From contig VGRO01000007.1 in the NCBI GenBank assembly GCA_016875335.1, positions 1-64,000 of the forward strand: a DNA stretch of 64,000 nucleotides, read 5' to 3'. The position numbers and the translations under genes were made by a program. Origin of the DNA: Deltaproteobacteria bacterium. GTDB taxonomy: Bacteria > Myxococcota_A > UBA9042. Shown piece after piece: positions 44,700-57,126 of the stretch (positions are counted from its first letter, which is position 1; every line of letters begins with the position of its first letter). The notes beneath the pieces are model-generated. The model saw nothing but the letters and a program-made list of their open reading frames with translations, did not search any database and was not told the origin of the DNA.

Positions 44700-45359
44700 T
44701 TACAGCTTTGTGCGCGCCGGGAGCGCCGCGGGCGTCCGCGTCGGCGAGGCGGGCAGGGCGTCCAGGTGGCTGGTGTCGTTCAGTTGCAGCAATCGGAATC
44801 CGCCCTTGGCCATGTCCACGGTCGACAGGCTGCAGACGTCGATGGCAAACGTGCGAAACAGGTGCGGCTTGAGCTGAAAAATCCGCGCCAGCATCGCCTG
44901 GATCGCGAACATGTGGCACACCACCACGGCGTGGCCCTGCGGGTGGCGGTCGTACAGTTCTTCCAGCACCTTCCACCCGCGAGCGCCGCACTCGGCAATG
45001 GTCTCGCCCTGCGGAAACCGCGTCGTGCCCGGGCGCCTGCCCCAGCGCTCGCGAAAAGACCTTTGGCCCTCTGGCAATTCGCCAAAGCTCTTGCCTTCGA
45101 GCGCGCCGAGGTCGACTTCGAGCAGCCGGGCGTCGAAAAGCGGCTGCAGCGCCGTTCGGGCTGCGATGGCCCGCGCCGTGTCCGCGCAGCGCTGCAGCGG
45201 GCTCGACCACAGCGCGTCGAAGGGGCGGTCGGCCAACCGCTCGGACACCGCCTCGGCCTGGCGCCGGCCCAGTTCAGACAGGGGCACGTCGGTGCGGCCG
45301 ACCAGCCGCGGCGTGCCGGTGAACTGGTTGGCGCCGTGGCGGACGAACGTGACCTTCAA
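44700..45359 (-). CDS. Histidine phosphatase (phosphoglycerate mutase fold)
   Basis: 219 residues from a TTG at 45359. Catalytic RHG motif lies directly after the start (VTFVRHGANQFTG), with LSELGRRQAE, RCADTARAIA, EVDLGALEGK and the second catalytic His in AVVVCHMFAI. The branch-2 phosphatase superfamily covers phosphoglycerate mutases, alpha-ribazole phosphatases (CobC) and general phosphatases; the sequence does not allow a firm choice. The TTG is chosen because family proteins begin a few residues before RHG and AGG lies upstream. It points away from the TPR-like gene and is 123 nt from the valS start. Confidence 0.8.
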   Translation of the reverse strand: MKVTFVRHGANQFTGTPRLVGRTDVPLSELGRRQAEAVSERLADRPFDALWSSPLQRCADTARAIAARTALQPLFDARLLEVDLGALEGKSFGELPEGQRSFRERWGRRPGTTRFPQGETIAECGARGWKVLEELYDRHPQGHAVVVCHMFAIQAMLARIFQLKPHLFRTFAIDVCSLSTVDMAKGGFRLLQLNDTSHLDALPASPTRTPAALPARTKL

Positions 45360-45451
45360 GGCGGAACCTGCGGTGGCGCGGAGCGCGCGGCCGGCGCAGC
45401 GTAGCACCGGTAGCCGTACCGGCCAGTTTTGCGTTCGCCGTGGGCCGATTC

Positions 45452-45480
45452 TTGGCACGCCCGATGGCCTGCCGTAGCAT
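45452..45480 (+). promoter_or_regulatory. Promoter ahead of the TPR-like membrane protein gene
   Basis: TTGGCA (45452-45457), 17-nt spacer, TAGCAT (45475-45480). Transcription would start ~40 nt before the ATG at 45526. Confidence 0.5.
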
Positions 45481-45525
45481 CGCCACAAGGCGGCGTCTGC
45501 CCGCCCGGCCCCGACGACCCCGCGG

Positions 45526-46332
45526 ATGACGCAACACGCGCAAAATCCCGTGCTTGTGTGGACCGTCGCGATCACCGTCGCATGCGCGGCGGCGCTGCCC
45601 GGGCCCGCGCGCGGTGCGCCGCCCGGGCCGACGATGCCGCCCTCTCCGAGCCCGGCCGAGGTGGACAAGGTGGCCTCAGCGGACGACGACCTCGCAGCGC
45701 AGTGGGAGACGGCGGTCAACTACTTCAAGTACCACGAATTCGACAAGGCCATCGAGCGCCTGTCGGGTCTGCTGTACCCGACCACCCGCCTCGATGCGCG
45801 CCGCGAACTCAGGGCCCGCGAATACCTGGGCGCGGCCTACTGGTGGCAGGGCAAGCGCGAGGCGGCGGCCGACGAGTTCACGGCCCTGCTGGTGCGCGCA
45901 CCGGGATCGCGGCTCGAACCGGCGCAGTACCCTCCCAAGATGATCGAGGAGTTCGAGGCCCGCAAAAAGCGGCTGGTCGACACCGGCGTCATCAAGGGCC
46001 AGGCGCCTCCCCCTGACCTCGACGGCCCGGATGCGCGCAGGGCAGTTGCGCCGCCGTTCTACATGAGCCTGTTTCCGTTCGGCGTCGGGCAGTTCTCGAA
46101 CCGCCAGCCGGTCAAGGGCTGGATCCTGTTGGGCAGCGAGGCGCTGCTCGGAGGCCTGTCTGCGGCGCTGTACCTGCGCAACCGCGATGCGGGCCGCGTC
46201 GGCGATCGGCCGTGGAAGGACGACGCCTGGCAGATTTCCGCCGGGGCCGCTTTCTGGTTGCTCGCGGGCTACGGCGTGTGGGACGCGTGGACGACCCATC
46301 GCGCCACCTGGCCGCCCCCTCCCGCCGACTGA
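45526..46332 (+). CDS. Exported TPR-like protein with C-terminal membrane segments
   Basis: 268 residues. Signal/anchor (VWTVAITVACAAALPGPARG) near the N terminus, then a TPR-like helical region (WETAVNYFKYHEFDKAIERLSGLLY; LGAAYWWQGKREAAADEFTALL) and, from ~180, a membrane part with FYMSLFPFGVGQFSNRQPVKGW and two hydrophobic helices. This combination resembles small Myxococcota envelope proteins of unknown function. The TPR region probably binds a partner protein in the periplasm. Located upstream of the sigma-54 activator gene by 94 nt with the same direction, so the two may be cotranscribed. Confidence 0.7.
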   Translation: MTQHAQNPVLVWTVAITVACAAALPGPARGAPPGPTMPPSPSPAEVDKVASADDDLAAQWETAVNYFKYHEFDKAIERLSGLLYPTTRLDARRELRAREYLGAAYWWQGKREAAADEFTALLVRAPGSRLEPAQYPPKMIEEFEARKKRLVDTGVIKGQAPPPDLDGPDARRAVAPPFYMSLFPFGVGQFSNRQPVKGWILLGSEALLGGLSAALYLRNRDAGRVGDRPWKDDAWQISAGAAFWLLAGYGVWDAWTTHRATWPPPPAD

Positions 46333-46426
46333 CGGAACGCGCGACCAGCGCCCGTCACCGAGCGTTGCGCTTTGGCTGCGCTCGGGCGATGCTCCGCCCT
46401 GGCCCGCGAGGCGCTGCAGGCAACCC

Positions 46427-48217
46427 ATGGTGTTCTTCGAACTCGGCCCCGGCGACACCATCAAGGCGACGCACCCTGTCGACAAGGGCGTGTTCTCGAT
46501 CGGTACCGACGCCAATTGCGACGTGCGCCTGCGCGGCCGCGGCATCATGGACGTCCACGCCCACGTCCAGGTCCAAGGCCGGGTGGTGGTCATCGAGTCC
46601 GTGGGCGACAAGTTCGTGGTCAACGGCCGGCGCACCGACCGCCACCAGTTGCAGCAGGGCGACATCTTGGACTTCGGCACGGTCCGCTTGCGCTTCCATG
46701 CCGGTCCGCGCACCCGCGACTCGGGCGTGCGGTCGGGCGTCGGCGGCGGTGCAGGGCTGCTGAGCAGCCTGGCGCGCTTTTCCGAAGCGCTGGCGGAGAC
46801 CTACGAGATCGACCGGCTGCTCGAAACCATGCTCGACACCATCATCGACGTCACCCAGGCGGCGCGCGGCGCGGTGCTGCTGCTCAAGGACGGCAAGATC
46901 CAGCCCACGGCGGCGCGCACGGCAGGGGGCAAGACGGCGCCGTTGGCAGGGCTGGCCATCTCGGATTCGATCGTCGACCGGGTGTTGCAGTCCAGGCACT
47001 CGATCGTCGTCTCCGATGCCCTCAGCGACCGCGAATTCAAGGCCGCGCAGTCGGTGCTGGATTTTCACATCTGCTCGGTGCTGTGTACGCCACTACAGAC
47101 CAAGGGCGAGCTGCTCGGCGTCATCTACCTCGGCAACGACAACGTGGTGAACCTTTTCACCGAAGAGTCGCGCGAAGTCGCCACCGTGTTCGCGGCGCAG
47201 GCGGCGATGGCCGTCAAGAGCGCCATTGTGGTCCAGGATCTTCAGTTGACCAACCAGAGTCTGACCGCGCAGATCGAGCGCATGAATTTCGGGTCGCTCA
47301 TCGGCGCGTCCGATTCGATGAAGGAGCTTTTCAAACGCGTCGACAAGGTGGCGGCGACCGACATCAACGTGCTGATTACCGGCGAGACCGGTACCGGCAA
47401 GGAATTGGTGGCCAACGAGTTGCACCGCCGATCGCCGCGGGCGCGCGGGCCGTTCGTCGCCCTGAACTGCGGCGCCATCCCTGAGAACTTGCTGGAGTCC
47501 GAGCTTTTCGGGCATGTGCGCGGCGCCTTCACCGGGGCTGTCGCCACGCGCGAGGGCAAGTTTGCGGCGGCCGACGGCGGCACGTTGTTTCTGGACGAAG
47601 TGGGCGAGATGCCGGTGGCGCTGCAGGTCAAGCTGCTGCGGGTGCTCGAAGACCGCCGGGTGACCCGCGTCGGCGAGCACGCGCCGCGCGACATCGACAT
47701 CCGCGTCGTCGCCGCCACCAACCGCAACCTCAGCCAGGAGGTCAAGGCCGGCAAGTTCCGCGAAGACCTGTACTACCGGCTCAACGTCGTGCGCCTCGAA
47801 CTGCCCGCCCTGCGCGACCGAGGCGAAGACGTCGTGCTGCTCGCCCGCTACTTCTTGCGGCGCTACAGCGAGGAAATGAACGTGCGCGCGCGCGGGTTTG
47901 CCGACGACGCCGTGCGGGCGATGCAACTGCACCAGTGGCCGGGCAACATCCGCGAGTTGGAGAATCGCATCAAGAAGGCCCTGGTCTTTTGCGACGGCGG
48001 GGTGATTTCGGCCGAGGACCTCGAACTCGGGGCGCTGCAGACCGGCAAGATCGAACCGCTGGTCGAGGCCAAGGAGACGTTCGCCGCAAGCTACGTCCGC
48101 AAGATCCTGGCCATCAACGGCGACAACCGCGCGCAGACCGCCAAAGACCTGGGGGTGGATGTGCGCACCATCTATCGGTATTTGCAGCGCGAGCGCGAAG
48201 AGGACGACGCCGACTGA
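46427..48217 (+). CDS. FHA-GAF sigma-54-dependent transcription activator
   Basis: 596 residues. FHA domain ~1-95 ([25 protein letters not shown]), GAF domain ~120-265, AAA+ domain ~290-520 with Walker A GETGTGKE (319-326), the sigma-54 contact loop GAFTGA (366-371), [11 protein letters not shown] Walker B and the arginine finger region, and a Fis-type HTH at ~564-590 ([18 protein letters not shown]). GAFTGA intact means it can activate RpoN. The FHA domain suggests control by a phosphoprotein, the GAF domain by a small ligand. Such FHA-type enhancer-binding proteins are characteristic of Myxococcota. It could drive the pilin promoter, but nothing proves this. Confidence 0.93.
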   Translation: MVFFELGPGDTIKATHPVDKGVFSIGTDANCDVRLRGRGIMDVHAHVQVQGRVVVIESVGDKFVVNGRRTDRHQLQQGDILDFGTVRLRFHAGPRTRDSGVRSGVGGGAGLLSSLARFSEALAETYEIDRLLETMLDTIIDVTQAARGAVLLLKDGKIQPTAARTAGGKTAPLAGLAISDSIVDRVLQSRHSIVVSDALSDREFKAAQSVLDFHICSVLCTPLQTKGELLGVIYLGNDNVVNLFTEESREVATVFAAQAAMAVKSAIVVQDLQLTNQSLTAQIERMNFGSLIGASDSMKELFKRVDKVAATDINVLITGETGTGKELVANELHRRSPRARGPFVALNCGAIPENLLESELFGHVRGAFTGAVATREGKFAAADGGTLFLDEVGEMPVALQVKLLRVLEDRRVTRVGEHAPRDIDIRVVAATNRNLSQEVKAGKFREDLYYRLNVVRLELPALRDRGEDVVLLARYFLRRYSEEMNVRARGFADDAVRAMQLHQWPGNIRELENRIKKALVFCDGGVISAEDLELGALQTGKIEPLVEAKETFAASYVRKILAINGDNRAQTAKDLGVDVRTIYRYLQREREEDDAD

Positions 48218-48241
48218 ACGGCCGTTGCCTGGCACCGCACA

Positions 48242-48292
48242 GTGCCTGGACCTGCCGCGTGCCTGGACCTGCCGCGTGCCTGAACTTGCCGC
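48242..48292. repeat. 17-bp tandem repeat, three copies
   Basis: Unit gtgcctggacctgccgc at 48242-48258 and 48259-48275 is identical; the third copy (48276-48292) matches at 15 of 17 positions. It lies between the activator gene and menB. Confidence 0.85.
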
Positions 48293-48324
48293 GCTCGCGC
48301 CCCTGCCGGCGCCACTGGAAGACG

Positions 48325-49233
<909 letters not shown>

Positions 49234-49249
49234 CCACTTGGCCGCAAGA

Positions 49250-49279
49250 TTGACAGCCCGCGAGGCCAGCGCCTAAATT
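49250..49279 (+). promoter_or_regulatory. Strong promoter for tRNA-Gly
   Basis: Consensus TTGACA (49250-49255), 18-nt spacer, TAAATT (49274-49279). Transcription would start about 30 nt before the mature tRNA 5' end. Confidence 0.75.
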
Positions 49280-49316
49280 GCGCCCCGCGCGCCGCCTGGG
49301 TCACCGGCCGGCTGTC

Positions 49317-49388
49317 GCGGGCGTAGCTCAATGGTAGAGCGTCAGCTTCCCAAGCTGGATGTTGCGGGTTCGAGTCCCGTTGCCCGCT
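49317..49388 (+). tRNA. tRNA-Gly(CCC)
   Basis: 72 nt with a full cloverleaf: acceptor GCGGGCG pairing with TGCCCGC (one G-U pair), D arm GCTC/GAGC, anticodon arm with loop TTCCCAA (anticodon CCC, reading GGG), variable loop of five and T arm GCGGG/CCCGT. Discriminator T; CCA is not encoded, so it must be added after transcription. Its last 22 nt are the start of a 99-bp tandem repeat. Confidence 0.97.
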
Positions 49389-49465
49389 CTAAAAAGAACT
49401 TACATTCAAAAGGTTGAGTGCCGTACGGACAAAGCCGCAACGGGACTCGAACACGGGACGAAACT
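49367..49465. repeat. 99-bp repeat copy 1, starting in the tRNA T arm
   Basis: Begins inside the tRNA-Gly T arm and runs past its 3' end. It contains an internal inverted pair: gttcgagtcccgttgc (49368-49383) and its complement gcaacgggactcgaac (49437-49452). It differs from copy 2 at two positions. Confidence 0.95.
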
Positions 49466-49564
49466 GGTTCGAGTCCCGTTGCCCGCTCTAAAAAGAACTT
49501 ACATTCAAAAGGTTGAGTGTCGTACGGACAAAGCCGCAACGGGACTCGAACACCGGACGAAACT
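49466..49564. repeat. 99-bp repeat copy 2, with degenerate start of a third copy
   Basis: Direct tandem copy of 49367-49465 with two mismatches (97 of 99 identical). Immediately after, at 49565-49586, a degenerate start of a third copy is visible (about 17 of 22 bases match, ending tgcccgc). The duplicated tRNA 3' end is the type of sequence used by integrases as attachment site, though no integrase is adjacent. Confidence 0.95.
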
Positions 49565-49657
49565 GGTGTGAGGCCCCCTGCCCGCGGCCTTGCACGCCCT
49601 CCGCTTTTCCCCGATCCTACCGCGCCCACGGCGCCCCCTTTGGCGCCCGAGAACCAC

Positions 49658-51028
49658 ATGCGCGGCATCTACACCAACATCTTGCATGCCATCGGCGACA
49701 CGCCGCTCGTCCAACTCAACAAGGTGGTCGGCCGCCACGACGCCCGCGTGCTCGCCAAGTTGGAGTACATGAACCCGGGCGCGTCGGTCAAAGACCGCAT
49801 GGCCCTGCACATCATCGAAGAGGCCGAGCGCCAGGGGGTGCTCAAGCCCGGCGGCGTCATCGTCGAGAACACCAGCGGCAACACCGGCGTGGGCGTGGCG
49901 ATGGCGGCGGCGGTCAAGGGCTACCGCTGCATCTTCACCATGCCCGACAAGATGAGCCAAGAGAAGGTCAATCGCCTCAAGGCCTTTGGGGCCGAGGTGG
50001 TGGTGACTCCGACGGCGGTCCCCGCCGACAGCCCCGACAGCTACTACGAGACGGCCAAGCGCATCCACCGCGAGACGCCGGGATCGTTCATGCTCAACCA
50101 GTACCACAACAAGCTCAACATCGAAGCGCACTACCGATCGACTGGGCCTGAAATCTGGGAGCAGACCGCCGGCAACTTCAGCTACCTGGTCGGCGGCATC
50201 GGCACCGGCGGCACCATGAGCGGCACCTCCAAATACATCAAAGAGAAGAACCCGCGCATCCGCACCGTCGGCGTCGACCCCGAGGGGTCCATCTACTACG
50301 ACATGTTCCACACCCAGGCGCACGGCGAGCCGCACACCTACAAGGTCGAGGGCATTGGCGAGGACATGGTGTGCGGCGCGCTGGAATTCCAGTGGCTCGA
50401 CGACGTGATGCAGGTCAGCGACCGCGAGTGCTTCCAGATGGCGCGGCGGCTGACCCGCGAAGAGGGGATCTTTGCCGGCGGATCGTCGGGCGGCGCGGTC
50501 CACGCCGCGGCGGCGCTGGCGCGCGAACTCGGTCGCCACCACACCATCGTCGTCATCCTGCCCGACTCGGGCGCGATCTACTTGTCCAAGTTCTTCAATG
50601 ACGCCTGGATGCGCGACAACGGCTTTTTCGACGAAGAGCACCGCCAGGCCAGCGTGCGCGATCTCTTGCGCGGCAAGAGCCACATCTTGCACACCGCCGT
50701 CGTCGGCGAATCGGTCAAGGAGGCGATCGCCCGTCTCAAGCGCGAGGGCATCAGCCAGATGCCGGTGGTGACCGAAGCGGGCGAACCGGTGGGCATGGTC
50801 CACGAGATCGACTTGCTCAACGCGATCGTTGAAGGCACCCACAGCCGGACCGACACCATCGCCGAGTTGGTCAAGCCGCTGCAGGGCGTCATCGATCCCG
50901 ACGGCAGCATCGACCAACTGCGCGCGATCCTGAGCGCCGACAACGTCGCCGTGGTCGTCACCGGCGGAAAATGCGTCGGCATCATCACCAAGATCGATCT
51001 CATCGACTACCTGGCGCGTCGCGGCTGA
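49658..51028 (+). CDS. Cystathionine beta-synthase with C-terminal CBS pair
   Basis: 456 residues. Fold type II PLP enzyme: Lys45 in NPGASVKDRMA (pyridoxal lysine), NTSGNTGVGVAM (phosphate/serine loop), GGIGTGGTMSG and GGSSGGAVHAA. Residues ~335-455 form two CBS motifs. It condenses serine (or O-acetylserine) with homocysteine to cystathionine in transsulfuration. The CBS pair probably binds an adenosyl ligand that regulates activity, as in human CBS. Cysteine synthase function cannot be fully excluded, but length and CBS domains favour cystathionine beta-synthase. It starts ~93 nt after the repeat array; no clear promoter was seen in the repeats. Confidence 0.9.
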   Translation: MRGIYTNILHAIGDTPLVQLNKVVGRHDARVLAKLEYMNPGASVKDRMALHIIEEAERQGVLKPGGVIVENTSGNTGVGVAMAAAVKGYRCIFTMPDKMSQEKVNRLKAFGAEVVVTPTAVPADSPDSYYETAKRIHRETPGSFMLNQYHNKLNIEAHYRSTGPEIWEQTAGNFSYLVGGIGTGGTMSGTSKYIKEKNPRIRTVGVDPEGSIYYDMFHTQAHGEPHTYKVEGIGEDMVCGALEFQWLDDVMQVSDRECFQMARRLTREEGIFAGGSSGGAVHAAAALARELGRHHTIVVILPDSGAIYLSKFFNDAWMRDNGFFDEEHRQASVRDLLRGKSHILHTAVVGESVKEAIARLKREGISQMPVVTEAGEPVGMVHEIDLLNAIVEGTHSRTDTIAELVKPLQGVIDPDGSIDQLRAILSADNVAVVVTGGKCVGIITKIDLIDYLARRG

Positions 51029-51055
51029 TCGACTGGACTCACCGCACGTCCCGAA

Positions 51056-53956
<2,901 letters not shown>

Positions 53957-54140
53957 GGGCGGGGCGTGCGCAGGCCAACGCTGGCCGGGCGCGCAAAGTA
54001 GTCGGCGCCCGACGGGGTGTAAAGCACGCTCGAATGGCTCGCGGCGACGGCACCCGGCTTTCGCGCGTCGCCCGAACCGCTCCTTCCCAGCAGCCCGGTC
54101 GAGCCCCGGTCACCAGACCCCAATGGCCTACCGAACCGGC

Positions 54141-54169
54141 TTGACTTGCGTGCTGCGCCCGGGGAACAT
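54141..54169 (+). promoter_or_regulatory. Possible promoter for the vWA/beta-barrel/TPR operon
   Basis: TTGACT (54141-54146), 17-nt spacer, GAACAT (54164-54169, weak -10). It is the only reasonable sigma-70 candidate between uvrA and the ATG at 54249. Confidence 0.35.
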
Positions 54170-54248
54170 CATCCGCCCCGTTTTTGCATCCCGGCCAGGG
54201 GTGCAGCGCGCGCGGGGCGCGACCGGCGCTGCCGGAGGCAGGTGCAAG

Positions 54249-56243
54249 ATGGCGAAAACGCAAGACAAGATCGCTCCCGCTGCGGACCGTCCGGAGCGCG
54301 CCAGGTTCGCGGCTCCAGTGGGGCTCTTGAGCGGCGCTGGTGCGCTGGTGTGGCTGTCGGTCGCGGGCGCCTTCTCCGGCGGCCTGCAATCGTGCGACTA
54401 CTCGGCGCGCTTTGCCCTGGATGACCTGAAATTTCAGACGGTGCAGGTGGTGTCGGCCTTCCCGGCTTTCATCGATCCCAACACCAACGCGATCACGCGC
54501 GTGTGCGGTGTGCCGCTGCGCGACGACAACGGCGATCTGCTGCCCGGCGAGACCGACAAGGAGCCCAACGGCGTCGAGTTGACCGTCAACCTGGTGTCGA
54601 CCGATCCCAACGCGCGCGTGGTCAAGCCCAAGTGCGTCGGCGAGAAGGACTACAGCGTCAAGGAAGGCGACCGCATCGAGTCGCAGCCGCTGTCCACCAG
54701 CAAGGACCTGCAGACCGTCAAGCCCGGCCAATTCAAGATGACGCTGTCGTGCTACGAACCGCACGCGACGACCAGCGCCAAGAACGACTGCGCGGGAGGC
54801 GGCGAGAACGCGACGCTTTTCGCCAAGGCCGCCTACTACCGCCGCGAGGCGTTCGGCTGCGACGCCTTCAAGCCCGATACCGCGCAGAACGTCGCCCTGG
54901 TGGTGGACCACTCGGGGTCGGTCAGCGGCTTCGTCTCCATGGACCAGAAAAAGGTCGCCGACTCGAGCAAGTTTGCGGAGGACCTGCCGGGCACGGTCGT
55001 CAACACCGCCTTCAAGGACGCGGCCTCCGACCCCTTCTTTGTGCTGGAAGAGGGCGCCAAGCTGCTCATCGAGCAGTTGAACACCCACGATCGCGTCGTG
55101 TCGCTGGGCTTTGACGAAACCAATCAGGTCTACGCGGCGTGCGCAACAAACCTCGTCTGCCAGCAGGACGACGGCAACGCGGTGGAGAACTCGACGTGCC
55201 TGCTCGACACTGACTGTGCCAAGAAACACGGCCCCGGCCTGAAGTGCGCGGCGCACCCGTCGCTCGAAAAGGACCCAATCCTCCCATTGCCGCTGACCGA
55301 CGGCTTGAAGTACTGTTACGGATCTGCACAAAAGACCAAGCTCTACAACAAGTACGGCCTCGATCTCAAGGCCAAGTACAGCGCCAACGGCAGGGCGCCC
55401 GTGTACGAATCCCTGGTCAGTGCCTACGACTTTCTGCGCACGGCCGGCCCCGGCGCGCCCGACCCGATTCGCGGCGGCAACGCCAAGCACATGGTCCTGC
55501 TGACGGACGGGCCGGACACCTGCACGGCCAACGACAACTTCCTCTACACGACGTTTGACCAGTTCAGCGGCAACGTGACCAAGGCCGGCGGTCAGTGCCG
55601 CCAGCCGTGCAAGTTCTCCACGGTCAACTACAAGGAACTGCTCAAGAAAATGGCGCAGGATCGCTTCCCCATCCACATCCACGTCATCCAGATCCAGTCG
55701 CTGGGCAAGCTGGCCCCTGACCCGACGCTGCAAGAGCTGGCGTGCCGGTCGCAGGGCACCTACCAGTTCCTGAACACTGCGGATTTCAACCGCAGCGACG
55801 CGTCGACGTGGCAAGAGACCATGACCCGCGCGATCCTCAAGGTCCGTTACGCGCTCGCCGGCCAGTGGCGCGCAGGTTTCCAGGACAACGGCTTCAAAGA
55901 CGGCGGCGCGGTCAAACGCGGTCTGATGTGGGCGGCGCGCGGACGGCTGACCATCAACAACGCGCTGTTCGCCTCGCTCGGTCAGGTGTTCGAGTCCGGC
56001 TTTGAAAAGGAATGGCGGTTCGAGCTGCTCGACGGCGGCCGCGATGCGCGCCTGACGTTCCGGTTGGCGTGCCAGAGCGACGCCGACTGCGGCGGTGGCA
56101 AAGAGTGCGCCACGAGCTCCTGCGGACCGGACGGGTTGTGCCGCACGGCCAACGCCCCCGATCTGTCGCCGTGCGGTGAGGCCGGCAAGAGCAAGTGCTG
56201 CAAAGGCGCCTGCGATGCCAAGTGCGACGGCGTGTGCAAGTAG
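54249..56243 (+). CDS. Cysteine-rich vWA-domain protein, CglB-like
   Basis: 664 residues. The N-terminal hydrophobic segment ends in GGLQSCDYS, a plausible lipid Cys. A vWA domain carries the MIDAS DxSxS at Asp220-x-Ser222-x-Ser224 (VVDHSGSVSGF) and a later MIDAS Asp in LLTDGPDTC. A Cys-rich C-terminal tail (CQSDADCGG ... CKGACDAKCDGVCK) ends the protein. Myxococcus CglB is an outer-membrane vWA lipoprotein and adhesin-like part of the gliding complex; the size here is larger and the match is by architecture only. GGAGG ~10 nt before the ATG supports the start. The following genes encode beta-barrels and TPR proteins. Confidence 0.7.
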   Translation: MAKTQDKIAPAADRPERARFAAPVGLLSGAGALVWLSVAGAFSGGLQSCDYSARFALDDLKFQTVQVVSAFPAFIDPNTNAITRVCGVPLRDDNGDLLPGETDKEPNGVELTVNLVSTDPNARVVKPKCVGEKDYSVKEGDRIESQPLSTSKDLQTVKPGQFKMTLSCYEPHATTSAKNDCAGGGENATLFAKAAYYRREAFGCDAFKPDTAQNVALVVDHSGSVSGFVSMDQKKVADSSKFAEDLPGTVVNTAFKDAASDPFFVLEEGAKLLIEQLNTHDRVVSLGFDETNQVYAACATNLVCQQDDGNAVENSTCLLDTDCAKKHGPGLKCAAHPSLEKDPILPLPLTDGLKYCYGSAQKTKLYNKYGLDLKAKYSANGRAPVYESLVSAYDFLRTAGPGAPDPIRGGNAKHMVLLTDGPDTCTANDNFLYTTFDQFSGNVTKAGGQCRQPCKFSTVNYKELLKKMAQDRFPIHIHVIQIQSLGKLAPDPTLQELACRSQGTYQFLNTADFNRSDASTWQETMTRAILKVRYALAGQWRAGFQDNGFKDGGAVKRGLMWAARGRLTINNALFASLGQVFESGFEKEWRFELLDGGRDARLTFRLACQSDADCGGGKECATSSCGPDGLCRTANAPDLSPCGEAGKSKCCKGACDAKCDGVCK

Positions 56244-56314
56244 GTTCGTTTCTTGTTCGCGGTGGCACGGTCAATCGGCCACATGTCCCACAGGCCCAAG
56301 GGGGGCCCAACCTG

Positions 56315-57052
56315 ATGCGCAACTCCACCCACCGGCTGTCCCGCCGCCTCGCCCTGGCCCTGGGCTCCCTTGCGCTGGCGCTGTCCGCGTTGCCTGTCGC
56401 TCACGCCGAAGAGGCCGTGGATCGCGAACTCGCCAAGTATTGGGACGCTGAAATCGCCGTGCCGTCGCTCAGCAACCCGCTGTACGAGCGGCGTCATGGC
56501 GTCGAGGGCGAGGTGCACTACGGCATCGTACCCAACGACAACTTCTATCTTTTCCAAAGCGTGGGCGGTCGCGTCGACTTCTACCTGACCGACACCGTCG
56601 CCCTGGACGCCGACTTCTCGTACATGATGGCCAAGGAGTCGAAAATCCTGGACTTCCTCAAGCACGTCGACACCAGCGGCGGCAAGCAGACCAACCTGAC
56701 CATCGGGTCCCAGCAACCGCCACGGCTCAACTGGATGAGTTCGGTCGGCGTCGCTTTCAGCCCATTTCACGGCAAGTTCGGAATTTTCGACAAGAAGCTC
56801 AGCAGCTTCGACGTCAACTTCCACCTGGGCTTGGGCATCCTGAGCGCCGAAGTCGACGAATCGCAGGGCAACAAGCCCCCGGCCTCGGCGATCAAGGTCG
56901 GCGGCGCCTGGGGCATCGGCTTCCGATTCTTCCTGACACGGTTCCTCAACATCCGGGTGGACTACAAGCAGACCATCTACCATCCGCAAGAGAGCATCGC
57001 GTTTCTGGCGCCCGTCGAGTTCTCGGCCGGCATCGGTTTCCTGAGCAAGTAG
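56315..57052 (+). CDS. Outer-membrane beta-barrel protein (GltA/GltB-like), first
   Basis: 245 residues. Signal peptide to Ala30 (ALPVAHAEE). The rest alternates hydrophobic and polar residues with many aromatics (VHYGIVPNDNFYLFQSVGGRVDFYLTD), the pattern of an 8- to 12-strand barrel. The family looks like the myxobacterial outer_membrane_beta_barrel (TIGR04565-like) group that includes GltA and GltB. AAGGGGGG 8 nt upstream supports the ATG. The PNDNFY motif is echoed in the next gene as PNDDFW, so the two arose by duplication. It is the second gene of the cluster. Confidence 0.65.
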   Translation: MRNSTHRLSRRLALALGSLALALSALPVAHAEEAVDRELAKYWDAEIAVPSLSNPLYERRHGVEGEVHYGIVPNDNFYLFQSVGGRVDFYLTDTVALDADFSYMMAKESKILDFLKHVDTSGGKQTNLTIGSQQPPRLNWMSSVGVAFSPFHGKFGIFDKKLSSFDVNFHLGLGILSAEVDESQGNKPPASAIKVGGAWGIGFRFFLTRFLNIRVDYKQTIYHPQESIAFLAPVEFSAGIGFLSK

Positions 57053-57126
57053 CGGCGAACGGCGCTTCGCACGCGACACGGCGCCTTGGGCGCAGGCTGC
57101 CGGTTGGTCCGGCACGCAAGGTGGAC

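Noticed and set aside
48229-48245. A near sigma-54 element (tggcaccgcacagtgcc) before menB
   Set aside because: GG and GC are 13 nt apart instead of 12, and the -12 part is not TTGC. It also overlaps the start of the 17-bp repeats.
49342-49668. Open frames through the 99-bp repeats on both strands
   Set aside because: They are read through tRNA-derived sequence with identical repeated peptides and no start signals. They are a familiar kind of spurious protein, not genes.
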